A DNA stretch of 64,000 nucleotides, taken from contig NZ_CP036426.1 of NCBI RefSeq assembly GCF_007752535.1, positions 5,952,001 through 6,016,000 on the forward strand, given 5' to 3'. The position numbers and the translations under genes were made by a program. Position 1 is the first letter of the stretch, and the number at the start of each line of letters is the position of its first letter. Positions 16,770 to 25,277 of this stretch are shown here, one piece after another. The notes under the pieces are model-generated. The model had not been told where the DNA came from and made no database searches. It saw only the letters and a program-made list of their open reading frames with translations. This stretch comes from Tautonia plasticadhaerens. GTDB lineage: Bacteria; Planctomycetota; Planctomycetia; Isosphaerales; Isosphaeraceae.

Positions 16770-17246
16770 ATGAACAGCATCGTCCTGCGTGCGGGCGAGG
16801 GCCGGACGGTCTGGGTCGTCGGCGACCGCTACACCATCAAGGCCGGCGGCGAGGAGACGGGCGGAGCCTTCGCCCTGGTCGAGGCCATCTTCCCTCCCGG
16901 CGGCGGACCGCCGCCGCACATCCACCGCCGGGAGGACGAGGCGTTCTACGTCCTGGAGGGCGAGCTGGCCTTCCACGTCGATGGGCGAGACATCGCCGCC
17001 GGGGCCGGCTCCTGGGTCACGCTCGCCAAGGGCAGCCTGCATCACTTCAAGAACGTCGGCGACCGGCCCGCACGGATGCTCATCGTCGTGACGCCCGCCG
17101 GGCTGGAGCGATACTTCCTGGAGGTGGGTCGGGCGGCGAGCGACGAGGACGGCGATGCGGTCGCTCCCACGCCCGAGGACATCGAGAAGCTCGTGGCGGT
17201 CGCCCCGCAGTACGGCATCGAGATCCGGGTGCCCGAGCCGGCCTGA
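16770..17246 (+). CDS. cupin-domain protein
   Basis: The 158-residue single-cupin protein has the first metal-binding motif in PPPHIHRREDEAFYVLEGEL and the second around LAKGSLHHFKNVGDRP. This is the small bicupin-like fold of quercetinase-type or sugar-related enzymes. The substrate is not deducible. ATG 16770 lies at the start of the conserved strand. It is followed 41 bp later by a deaminase gene on the same strand. Confidence 0.75.
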   Translation: MNSIVLRAGEGRTVWVVGDRYTIKAGGEETGGAFALVEAIFPPGGGPPPHIHRREDEAFYVLEGELAFHVDGRDIAAGAGSWVTLAKGSLHHFKNVGDRPARMLIVVTPAGLERYFLEVGRAASDEDGDAVAPTPEDIEKLVAVAPQYGIEIRVPEPA

Positions 17247-17287
17247 TCCCCGTGGTGATCATCGCCTCATTCGCCGGAGGACCGACC

Positions 17288-17743
17288 ATGGCCGAGCCCT
17301 CACTCCGAGACCCGTTCATGCAGGCGGCGATCGACGAGGCGAAGGCCGGGCTCGCCGAGGGTGGCATCCCCATCGGCTCGGTCCTGGTCATCGACGGCCA
17401 GGTCGTCGGCAGGGGCCACAACCGCCGGGTGCAGCGGGGCAGCGCCATCCTCCACGCCGAGATGGACGCCATCGAGGCCGCCGGGCGGCTCAAGGCGAGC
17501 GGCTACCGGCGGGCCACCCTACACTCGACGCTCAGCCCGTGCGACATGTGCTCGGGCACGGCCTTGCTCTACAAGATCCCGAGGATCATCATCGGCGAGA
17601 ATAGGACGTTCCGGGGGCCGGAGGACTACCTGCGGTCACGGGGCGTCGTCCTGGAGGTGCTCGACCACCAGGAATGCGTCCGGCTGATGGAGGAGTTCAT
17701 CCGGGCCAGGCCCGACCTCTGGGATGAGGACATCGGCGAGTAG
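17288..17743 (+). CDS. cytosine/nucleoside deaminase
   Basis: The 151-residue zinc deaminase has HAEMDAIE (zinc His and catalytic Glu) and SPCDMCSG (two zinc cysteines). The length and RTFRGPEDYL region resemble yeast-type cytosine deaminase (FCY1-like), which converts cytosine to uracil for pyrimidine salvage. tRNA adenosine deaminase is a less likely alternative. ATG 17288 gives the normal N-terminus (MAEPSLRDPFMQAAIDEA). Confidence 0.8.
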   Translation: MAEPSLRDPFMQAAIDEAKAGLAEGGIPIGSVLVIDGQVVGRGHNRRVQRGSAILHAEMDAIEAAGRLKASGYRRATLHSTLSPCDMCSGTALLYKIPRIIIGENRTFRGPEDYLRSRGVVLEVLDHQECVRLMEEFIRARPDLWDEDIGE

Positions 17744-17793
17744 AAGGGCAGTCTGGTGTCCGCCTCACGTCTGACGGATACGATCGCTCGGGC

Positions 17794-19080
17794 ATGTCCG
17801 CAAGCTCAAGTTTGCCTGAATGCCCAGATGGAGAGAACGAGCGAGGAGCTGACGGGCTGGCCGGACTTGACGATGACGAAGTAATCGAGTGTTCGGGTGA
17901 CGAAGAGGACTGCATGATGGGCGACTTCTTCGGGAAGAAGCGGGACTGGTCCAGGTACAAGGACTTCATCCTCGGCTACTACCTCGAACCCTACGTCCCC
18001 AAGGTCAACACCCTGAAGAGGCCCATCCTGGTCGTCGATTGCTTCGCCGGGCGGGGGGAGTTCGGCGACGGGCAGCCCGGCTCGCCGGTCATCATCGGCT
18101 CGACCATCGAGAAATGGCGGGCCAAGGGCGTCCCGATCCGGGGCCTGTTCATCGAGGCCGACCCCGAGAACTATCGCTACCTCGTCGCCGTGCTCGACCG
18201 ATACGGTGAGCATGCCGAGCCCCGGACCGGCACCTTCGACGAGCACCTCCCCGAGATCGCCGCCCTGGCCCGCAACCACACCGTCTTCCTCTACGTCGAT
18301 CCCTACAGCGTCCGGGGCCTGGTCTTCGACCGCATGAAGGCGGTCTACGACCAGATCCGCTCGTCGAGTTCCAGCGTCGAGGTGCTGCTGAACTTCAACT
18401 CGGCCACGTTCATGCGGTGGGCGCTGGCGGCCTTGCAGCGGCACCAGGACATCCCCGCCGAGACGGCCGACGAGCCGCTCGACCAGCTCGAAGACGCCTC
18501 GGCCGGCCCCGTCGAGCTGGCCACGCTCGACGCCATCGCCGGGGGCGATTACTGGAGGGCCATCGCCCTCGACCCGGACCTCGACTTCCCGCAGAAACTC
18601 GGCCGCCTCACCTCGGAGTACATGGGCCGGATGCTGCCGTCGTTCCGGTACGTCGCCAGCTGCGCCATCAAGGCGAAGTATCACCACCGAGTCCCGAAGT
18701 ATCACCTGATCTATGCGACCCGCCACGAGGACGGCCTGGAGTTGATCAACGACGCCATGTGCAAGGCCCGGCGTGAGTTCCTCGGGGCCGAGTTCACGGA
18801 GGGGACGCTCTTCGACCTCACCCCCGATGAGGAGGTGCCGGACCTCTCCGAGCTGCGGAAGGGCCTCCTCGCCCTGGTCCCCGAGGACGGTCGCCTCTCC
18901 CGAAAGGCCCTCCGGCTCAGGGGCCTCCTCGCCCACTTCGGGCGGCACGAAATCAAGGACCACAACGCTGCGATCGGCGACCTGCTCAAATCCGGCAGGC
19001 TTCACAGCGACACCGGCAAGGCCCGCATCAACGACAACGTGCTCCTGGCCAGGGCGCCGTTCATCCCACCGAGGCCCTGA
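17794..19080 (+). CDS. three-Cys-motif partner protein TcmP
   Basis: The protein is 428 residues from ATG 17794. The recognisable family starts at DFFGKKRDWSRYKDFILGYY, followed by a methyltransferase-like glycine loop VDCFAGRGEFGDGQPGSP and the central VFLYVDPYSVRGL. TcmP proteins typically sit beside a cysteine-motif Gp37/Gp68 (DUF5131) protein, as here. The upstream 40 residues are acidic with several cysteines, so ATG 17914 is an alternative start. Its 3' end overlaps that of the neighbouring minus-strand gene by 20 bp. The biochemical role of the family is unknown. Confidence 0.75.
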   Translation: MSASSSLPECPDGENERGADGLAGLDDDEVIECSGDEEDCMMGDFFGKKRDWSRYKDFILGYYLEPYVPKVNTLKRPILVVDCFAGRGEFGDGQPGSPVIIGSTIEKWRAKGVPIRGLFIEADPENYRYLVAVLDRYGEHAEPRTGTFDEHLPEIAALARNHTVFLYVDPYSVRGLVFDRMKAVYDQIRSSSSSVEVLLNFNSATFMRWALAALQRHQDIPAETADEPLDQLEDASAGPVELATLDAIAGGDYWRAIALDPDLDFPQKLGRLTSEYMGRMLPSFRYVASCAIKAKYHHRVPKYHLIYATRHEDGLELINDAMCKARREFLGAEFTEGTLFDLTPDEEVPDLSELRKGLLALVPEDGRLSRKALRLRGLLAHFGRHEIKDHNAAIGDLLKSGRLHSDTGKARINDNVLLARAPFIPPRP

Positions 19081-19921
19081 CCGTCGCCGAGGCGGGGAGC
19101 CGGCGGACCCGCAGGCCGGCGGGCCACTCGTCCCAGTCGCCCGCATGGCCGTCGGCGAACTTCAGCCGCCGCCCGCCCTCGACGACGTGCGAGCCCAGCT
19201 GCTTCAGAAAGTACGGCACGCCCCGCTCGCCGCATCGATCGATCAGGGACTCGGCCCAGGCGATGTTGAATGGCCGGGCGCTGCGGCCCGACTCGCCGCC
19301 CTGGATCACCCAGTCGATCCGGGGCAGCCAGGCCGACAGGTCGATGGCCTCCACCTGCGGCTCGACGGAGAGGAACCGGACCGTCCGCTCGTCGCCGACC
19401 CGGACGAGGTGCCGGATGCGGCACGTGGTTGCCTGCGACGTGACGCTGGTGCCCGCCCACAGGTTCTCGGGCCACTCGATCGCTTGATCGTCGAGCCAGC
19501 CCGAGAACTTCGCCATCCGGTCGGGCCGCTTGGTCAGCCAGAGCCAGCGGTGCCGACGGCCCCGCTCGCCGATCACATTCGGGATGATCTCGTCCCGCAG
19601 GAAATCGAAGGGCACCGCCGCCGAGAGCGAGTCGCTCATGTCCGAGACGAAGATCAGCCGGGGCATCCCGTCGAGCCAGGGCTTGTCGGCCCTCCGCTTC
19701 CCCGCCAGGTCCGACCAGCCGCACGCCTCGGCGACCCGGCCGGGGAAGGGGGTGACTTCCTCGAACCGGGGCGCATAGCCGGGCGTGACGCCGCCGAAGC
19801 GGACGTGGAGCGTGCCGGCGTAGCAGGTCTTCCGCTGCGCCCCCCAGATCTCGCAGCCGTCGCAACCCATCGTCGGGTTGACGGTCGAGTCGCACCACTG
19901 GATCTTGGTCTTGCTGCTCAT
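19061..19921 (-). CDS. phage Gp37/Gp68 (DUF5131) family protein
   Basis: The 286-residue protein has the N-terminal KIQWCDSTVNPTMGCDGCEI, a three-cysteine motif resembling a radical SAM or Fe-S site. Family blocks RLIFVSDMSDSL, HRWLWLTKRPDRMAKF, LWAGTSVTSQ, RFLSVEPQ and WVIQGGESG follow. The adjacent TcmP gene supports this call. The family appears in phages and integrative elements and may modify nucleic acids, but its reaction is unknown. Confidence 0.82.
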   Translation of the reverse strand: MSSKTKIQWCDSTVNPTMGCDGCEIWGAQRKTCYAGTLHVRFGGVTPGYAPRFEEVTPFPGRVAEACGWSDLAGKRRADKPWLDGMPRLIFVSDMSDSLSAAVPFDFLRDEIIPNVIGERGRRHRWLWLTKRPDRMAKFSGWLDDQAIEWPENLWAGTSVTSQATTCRIRHLVRVGDERTVRFLSVEPQVEAIDLSAWLPRIDWVIQGGESGRSARPFNIAWAESLIDRCGERGVPYFLKQLGSHVVEGGRRLKFADGHAGDWDEWPAGLRVRRLPASATVRASVG

Positions 19922-20005
19922 GAGTCGGATGGCCCCTTGTCAGTGTACATTTTGCCAGAACGTCCACGGCTTGTCCATCTTGCCGTGGTCGTCCGGGGAA
20001 CCCAT

Positions 20006-21196
20006 TCACGCCACGTCGGACCGCCTCTCGGGGAGGGCGTCGTACCGAGCCCTCCAGGGCGGGGACAGGCGACCGAGGAGGGCTTGGAACTCGGCCTCGG
20101 ATCGCTTGGTGACCATGGTCCAGACCTTGAGCACCATGGAACGGGAGGGTTTCCTGAAGCCCTCGGCGTCCTCGATCAGCTCGTGGACATAGGCAGTCTC
20201 CGGGTCCGGGGCCTGCTCCTCGGCCGAAGCGGCGGTCCGCTTGTCCGGGAGGGCCTGATATTGCCGCTGCATCTCCTCGGGCAATTCCTTCAGGCGGTCG
20301 TAGAACGCCGTCTTCTTCTTCTCGCTGAACGCCATCCAGCCTTCCACCACCGCTTCCTTGCTCACTCCGGCCTCGGCCGCTTCCTCGATGAGGTCCACGA
20401 TCCGGTCCTGCTCCAGGTGCTTGCGGTCCTCTCGGTTGATCGCCGGGGCGGGCGAGAAGTGATCCTGCAAGCTCGAAACGACGAGATGCCTCCAGTGGAG
20501 CTTGACCTCGCCCCGTTTCCACTGGATGTAGTCGCTGATGGCGTGCTTCAGGAGCCGGAGGTCGAGCTGCTGCTGGGAGTGCTCGCACTCCGAGATGATG
20601 AATTCGCAGATCTCTTGCCGCTCCTCCAGATCGACCTCGTAGCAATCGACCACCTCGGCCAGGTGCCGCAGCATCGCCACCAGCTCGCTCGTGGTGGGGC
20701 GGAAGTGGTACGTGCGAATCCGGCCCTGGAGCGCCCGGAGCACCGGCATGTTCGCCAGCCGGACGTTGTTCGTGATGACGACCGAGCCGGTGAACTGGCA
20801 TCGCTCACGGCCCTTGGACTTGACGTTGGAGATCGTCCTGACGTTCCTCCCCGTCTCGGGGTCGATGCGCCCGTCGCCGCAGAGGTGCAGGAGGATCTGC
20901 TGCGACAGCCGGTCCTGCACCAGCATCGGGTCGTCGTCGATGAAGAGGATGTGGTCGGGGAAGTCCCTCGCCAGCTCGTACAGGCCGACCGGGGTGCATT
21001 TGCCCTCCAGCTTGCGGTAGCTGCGGATGCCCCGATCCTGGGCCTCTTCCAGCGTCCTCTCGATGCTGAAGGTCTTCCCGACCCCCGTCTCGCCCCAGAC
21101 GTAGTTCCGCTGGCGTGAGACCCGCCGCCAGTACCGCTTCCACCCGTGGGTGGCCGCTGAGGGCCTGGAATCCGTCCTGCCCGATCTGGCCTCCAT
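20006..21196 (-). CDS. AAA-type ATPase of a mobile element
   Basis: With ATG at 21196 the protein has 396 residues. Walker A is WGETGVGKTFSIERTL and Walker B HILFIDDDPMLVQ, with sensor-like SVVITNNVRL. The C-terminal 200 residues are helical with EKKKTAFYDRLKELPEEMQRQY. It is clearly related to the ATPase at 28694-29653 (shared GLYELA / GLYCLL, LDLRLLKHA / LDLRAMNKA blocks). Its start shares the CATG at 21194-21197 with the divergent primase gene; the open frame extends 93 bp further upstream. It may be a helicase loader or transposition/replication ATPase; the role is inference. Confidence 0.65.
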   Translation of the reverse strand: MEARSGRTDSRPSAATHGWKRYWRRVSRQRNYVWGETGVGKTFSIERTLEEAQDRGIRSYRKLEGKCTPVGLYELARDFPDHILFIDDDPMLVQDRLSQQILLHLCGDGRIDPETGRNVRTISNVKSKGRERCQFTGSVVITNNVRLANMPVLRALQGRIRTYHFRPTTSELVAMLRHLAEVVDCYEVDLEERQEICEFIISECEHSQQQLDLRLLKHAISDYIQWKRGEVKLHWRHLVVSSLQDHFSPAPAINREDRKHLEQDRIVDLIEEAAEAGVSKEAVVEGWMAFSEKKKTAFYDRLKELPEEMQRQYQALPDKRTAASAEEQAPDPETAYVHELIEDAEGFRKPSRSMVLKVWTMVTKRSEAEFQALLGRLSPPWRARYDALPERRSDVA

Positions 21197-23990
21197 GAAC
21201 CACCCCTCCGGCGTGGTCACGACCTGGAGGGCGGCACTGGAGGGGGGCCAACGGGCGTGCAGGGTGGTTGCAGGACACCCGCTCAACATCTACTGCTCGG
21301 CGAACCCCAGATCCCGCCACGGCGGGTCGTCCCGGAATGATGTCCGGCTGGCCCGCTGCCTGTTCTCGGACCTGGAGCACATCGGCGTGGAGGCCGCCGT
21401 GGAATCGGCCCTCGGTGCCGGTCTGCCGCCCCCCACGATGACGGTGGGTTCCGGGCACGGGGTCCACCTGTATTGGAGGCTCCTTGAACCGATCATCGAC
21501 CTGTCCCTGTGGACGGTGATCCAGAAGCTGCTCATCCGGGCCTTGGGCTCCGACCCCGGCATCCACGACCCGGCCAGGGTCATGCGACTGCCTGGGTTCA
21601 TGAATGTCAACGGTGACCCGGCCCCGGCGACGATCGCCGAGGCCGATCCCTCCCGGCGGTACGAGCTGGACGAGATCCTGTCGGCCTTGCCGCCCCTGGG
21701 ACCGTCCCCGGAGCTTCCCGGCCCGGCGAGGTCGGCGTCCCCGGCCGCAAAGACGTTTCCTTTATTCGGTGAAGAACACCAGACGAATCTCCAGGCCCGG
21801 ATGACGGCCTATCTGGAGGAAGTAGAGCCCCCCTCCGACGGCGAGCGAAACATACGACTCTTCGGCCAGGCCGCCCGGCTCGTGGAGAAATACGACCCCG
21901 AGGAGGACGATCTCCTGGCCGCCATCGGGATGCTCAACGCCCGCACCGCCGAACCGCTGGATGACAGCGAGGTCGATCGAGTCGTCCGCAACGCCTACCG
22001 TCACGTCCACGCCAAGGGGATGCCTCGGGGGACGCTGCTCAACGTCGTCCACGAGCCATACCAAGAGCCGGAGGGGGAGATCTTCTCTCTCGCCCGGCTC
22101 AGGGAGTCACTCGCCGAGGCCCGGCTTGAGGGCCTCGGGAAGCCCGGCTCCGTCTTCTACGACGGCTCGATGACCGGCGTGGGCAAGTCAACGGCGGACC
22201 GGGCTGCGATGCTCGAAGCGGGCAAGAGCCTGACCGTCCTGCCCACCCACCACGCCTGCGAGGAGCTGGCCCAGGCACTCGCCGGGGCCGGGCTGGACGC
22301 CGCCTCCTACCCGCCCATCGACGCATCGACCTGCCGGAAGTTCGAGTCTGATGGCGGCTCCGGGGAAGCCCGTATGGCACTGGACGCCGGCCTGAACGTC
22401 GGCGAGGCCGTCTGCCCGGATTGCCCGCACCAGCGGTCCTGCGAGTACCAGCGGCGACGGGAACGGGCACGAAACGCCGCCCACGCCGTCGCCACCCACG
22501 CTCGGGCCTCCAGCGGCGGGTTCTCCATCGCCGAGGGCAGGCCCGTCGTCTTCATCCACGAAGACCCGCTGGCCCTGCTGCGTCCCATGGTCAAGGTGAC
22601 GGCCAGGCCCGTCGGCCCGCAGGCGTCCCACGTGGATCACCTGCGTCAGGTGGTCCGGCTCGCCAGGGCCGCCGTGGAGGTCTCCGAGCAGTTGGGCGAC
22701 GTGCAAAAGGTGGTATTTACCCGCCACCTGGCCCGGTCCGCTCAGGGACTCGTCGTGGAGCTGGAAGATCAAGCCGTCGTCGAACACTTCCGAGCCGCCG
22801 AGCGGGACGGGGCGAAGTCGGAATTGCCGAGGGTGAGGGCGATCCCAAGCAAGGAGCCGATCCGGCGACCGGAACGCTGCGACTACCTGCTCTACCGTGC
22901 CATGCGAGCCTCGGGCATCGACCCGGACAGGGACGCCCTGCGCCTGGCCCTGGCCCACGCCTGCGGGGAGCTGGCCCACCTCTGCGTGGTCGTCGAGGAC
23001 ACGTACACGAAGGCGAAGGACGGGGAGACCGGCGGCAGGCGGGATTACCACAAGGCGCTGGTCGGCGTGTGGAAGGTCGATCCGCCCGAGGGGGCCGTCG
23101 CCTGGTTCGAGGACGCCACCGGCGACCGGGCGCTCCTGGAGGAGATGCTCGGGCGGCCCGTCCAGGACCGCACCCCCGCCGGGAGGCCGGAATATCGAGT
23201 CCCGCCCGTGCAGTACACGTCGGCGGACGTGACCCAGAAGACCTCGGAGAACGTCGTCCGGGGCCTCGTCCGGGGCCTCATCGCCGGGCATCCCGACGCC
23301 CGGAAGGTCGGCGTGATCACGCACCGGGGCCACCTGGCGGCGCTGGAATCGCTGGAGCCGTCCTGGTCGAGTCGCATCGCCCGCAAGGAGTACTTCCGCT
23401 CGGGGAAGGACCGGGCCAGCAATTCATGGATGGACTGCGACCTGATCCTGGTCCTCGGCACTCCCCGTGTGCCCCCCGCAGCCGTGCGGGACTGGCTTGT
23501 TCGCACCGGGCGGATCGACGCAGCCGGCAAGGACGGGGGCTGGGGAAATCGCCGCTGGGAGGGGAAGGCGGCGGAGGGGTCGCTGATCCGGGTCGATGGG
23601 CACGGCTACGCCGACCCGTCGTGGCGATCGATGAACAACTCGTTGGTGAGGGCGTCCCTGCTCCAGGCGGTAGGTCGGGGGCGAGGCGTCACCGAACAGG
23701 GCGTCCCCGTCGTGGTCGTCAGCGACGAGAACCTGGGCCTGCCCCTCTCGGCGATCCCCGTCCCGGAGATCAAGGACTCCGAGGCCCGTACCTTCTCGGC
23801 CTTCCGGGAGCTAACGGCAATAAACGCTAAATATGATATTGTAGGAGAAATTGCCGTTACGGCCGCCGAGCTTGCTCGACACCTGGGTGATGTCAAGGAA
23901 CGGCAGGTACGCAATCACCTCACCCATCTCACCCAACTGGGTCTGCTCGCCAAGAAGGGGGAACGGGGCGGTTGGACGCTGGCACGGTGA
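21195..23990 (+). CDS. replication protein: primase, helicase-like and winged-helix domains
   Basis: Domain 1 (first ~200 residues) is a RepB/AEP-type primase, seen in LFSDLEHIGVEAAVESAL, TMTVGSGHGVHLYWRLLEP and IHDPARVMRLPGF. The middle holds a P-loop (DGSMTGVGKSTAD) and a cluster CPDCPHQRSCEYQRR like the Fe-S cysteines of XPD/DinG-type helicases. A later VLGTPRVPP/GRGRGVTEQG region resembles helicase motifs. The C-terminus is a winged helix (ELARHLGDVKERQVRNHLTHL). It probably replicates the element. GTG 21150 is an alternative start. The gene is head to head with the ATPase gene. Confidence 0.7.
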   Translation: MNHPSGVVTTWRAALEGGQRACRVVAGHPLNIYCSANPRSRHGGSSRNDVRLARCLFSDLEHIGVEAAVESALGAGLPPPTMTVGSGHGVHLYWRLLEPIIDLSLWTVIQKLLIRALGSDPGIHDPARVMRLPGFMNVNGDPAPATIAEADPSRRYELDEILSALPPLGPSPELPGPARSASPAAKTFPLFGEEHQTNLQARMTAYLEEVEPPSDGERNIRLFGQAARLVEKYDPEEDDLLAAIGMLNARTAEPLDDSEVDRVVRNAYRHVHAKGMPRGTLLNVVHEPYQEPEGEIFSLARLRESLAEARLEGLGKPGSVFYDGSMTGVGKSTADRAAMLEAGKSLTVLPTHHACEELAQALAGAGLDAASYPPIDASTCRKFESDGGSGEARMALDAGLNVGEAVCPDCPHQRSCEYQRRRERARNAAHAVATHARASSGGFSIAEGRPVVFIHEDPLALLRPMVKVTARPVGPQASHVDHLRQVVRLARAAVEVSEQLGDVQKVVFTRHLARSAQGLVVELEDQAVVEHFRAAERDGAKSELPRVRAIPSKEPIRRPERCDYLLYRAMRASGIDPDRDALRLALAHACGELAHLCVVVEDTYTKAKDGETGGRRDYHKALVGVWKVDPPEGAVAWFEDATGDRALLEEMLGRPVQDRTPAGRPEYRVPPVQYTSADVTQKTSENVVRGLVRGLIAGHPDARKVGVITHRGHLAALESLEPSWSSRIARKEYFRSGKDRASNSWMDCDLILVLGTPRVPPAAVRDWLVRTGRIDAAGKDGGWGNRRWEGKAAEGSLIRVDGHGYADPSWRSMNNSLVRASLLQAVGRGRGVTEQGVPVVVVSDENLGLPLSAIPVPEIKDSEARTFSAFRELTAINAKYDIVGEIAVTAAELARHLGDVKERQVRNHLTHLTQLGLLAKKGERGGWTLAR
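23812..23859. repeat. perfect inverted repeat with AT-rich loop inside primase gene
   Basis: TAACGGCAAT (23812-23821) and ATTGCCGTTA (23850-23859) are exact inverted copies separated by 28 bp that are strikingly AT-rich for this DNA. It lies at the boundary between the helicase-like region and the winged-helix domain of the replication gene. It could be a binding site or an origin-like element embedded in coding sequence. Confidence 0.6.
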
Positions 23991-24316
23991 CCGAGGCGGT
24001 CCTGGACCGAGCCCCTCGGGCCTCTTTCGCCGCACTTCGCCCCGACGCACCGGGGCCTTGATCACCCGATGCTTGCGGCATTCCCAGTCTCGCAAGACGA
24101 TCAGGGCCACCGGGCCAACTCGCTATCCCGATCGCCATCCACAGCCTTGGAGCGGATGGTGAGTGAGGCATCGAGGTCATAGCGGTTATCAACGGGCGGA
24201 TCGATCCGGCTTTCCGACTTTCCGGCGATTATCAACCGATTGGCGACGAGCCCCGGTTGATAACGATGGCTGAAAGGCGGGCCGGGTGCTGATGCGGCCC
24301 CCGGCCCGCCCCGTGC
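23991..24316. repeat. intergenic region with GTTATCAAC repeats
   Basis: This 326-bp region lies between the converging replication and methyltransferase genes and has no gene. It carries GGTTATCAAC (24184-24193), GATTATCAACC (24227-24237) and the inverted GGTTGATAAC (24255-24264). A fourth partial copy, GGTTGATAAT, is at about 25199. Spaced short repeats next to a replication gene could be iterons or operators. Confidence 0.5.
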
Positions 24317-25168
24317 TCACGCCCCGACGAGCCACGAATCCATGCGGCGTCGGTACTCGGCCTGGGCGTCCCGCATCCGCCGCAGGGCCAGATGATAATA
24401 GGGCTCGTGGACCTCGAACCCGAGGTGGCGGCGGTGGTTCAGCAGGGCCATCTTGCACGTCGTCGCCGCCCCGCAGAAGGGGTCGAGGATGAGTTCGCCG
24501 GGGCGGGACCAGGAGACGATGTGCTCCAGGGCCATCTTCTCGGGCATGAGCGCCGGGTGGCCCTTGAGGGCGTAGTGGTCCTTCGTGGAGACGTTGCGGC
24601 CCACGGCGTAGCTCCATACAGCCCCCCGGACGCCGAAGGCTGGGACTGTCTTCGCTCCACCTGCCTTCTCCAGGAAGCCGTCAGTCCGCCGCTTGGTGAA
24701 GGCTTGAGTTTTGCCTGCGTGGCGATTCGGTCGGTCCCGGAGGAGTTGTAGGGTCTTCGGCTTACCCTTGGAGAGGATGATGGCGTATTCGAGGGGATGG
24801 CCGTAGCGGTTCCTCCCCGGCCAACGGCAGCCGATCCGATCCATCACCATCGTGTGATGGAGCCGGAACCCGACCTCCTGGAAGTAGAGCCGCTGTCGGG
24901 AGCTGTCGCCCGTCTCCCCCTTGCCTCGGGGGGCCTGCTCCCGGACGACCCAGACGACCACGCCGCCCGGCTTGGTCAGCCGGAACAGCTCCTCGGCGAC
25001 GGCCCGGAACTTGGTGAAGTCGAAAGCCTGCCCCCCGTAGGTGCGGATCTCGCCGTAGGGCGGCGAGGTCAGGGTCATGTCGATGCAGCCGTCGGGCAGC
25101 CGCCGCATCCCATCGACGCAATCGCAGCGGATGATCCGGTCGAGGTACTTCGGTGCCGTCTTCTTCAC
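24317..25168 (-). CDS. beta-class DNA methyltransferase 1
   Basis: The 283-residue protein has catalytic motif IV TSPPY (residues 34-38) before SAM-binding motif I DPFCGAATT (about 229-237), the beta-class order. The SPPY form is typical of N4-cytosine or N6-adenine methyltransferases. The central variable part (about 125-215) would be the target-recognition region. It starts at GTG 25168 with a GGAG upstream. It is the last of three tandem paralogues sharing the C-terminal RRMRDA(Q/H)AEYRRR block. No restriction endonuclease is adjacent. Confidence 0.85.
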   Translation of the reverse strand: MKKTAPKYLDRIIRCDCVDGMRRLPDGCIDMTLTSPPYGEIRTYGGQAFDFTKFRAVAEELFRLTKPGGVVVWVVREQAPRGKGETGDSSRQRLYFQEVGFRLHHTMVMDRIGCRWPGRNRYGHPLEYAIILSKGKPKTLQLLRDRPNRHAGKTQAFTKRRTDGFLEKAGGAKTVPAFGVRGAVWSYAVGRNVSTKDHYALKGHPALMPEKMALEHIVSWSRPGELILDPFCGAATTCKMALLNHRRHLGFEVHEPYYHLALRRMRDAQAEYRRRMDSWLVGA

Positions 25169-25225
25169 GATTGGTTCTCCAGGTTGATGGTGTCGGGCAG
25201 GTTGATAATGGCGGAGCTTCCACGC

Positions 25226-25250
25226 CCCTCGGGGGCCAGTCCCCCGAGGG
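25226..25250 (-). terminator. GC-rich hairpin between methyltransferases 1 and 2
   Basis: CCCTCGGGGG (25226-25235) pairs perfectly with CCCCCGAGGG (25241-25250) across a 5-nt loop. It follows the stop of methyltransferase 2 and precedes methyltransferase 1. There is no U-tract, so it may be a weak terminator, attenuator or RNA-stability element. Confidence 0.5.
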
Positions 25251-25277
25251 CTTCACGGCCACGACTTGCAGCTCGGC

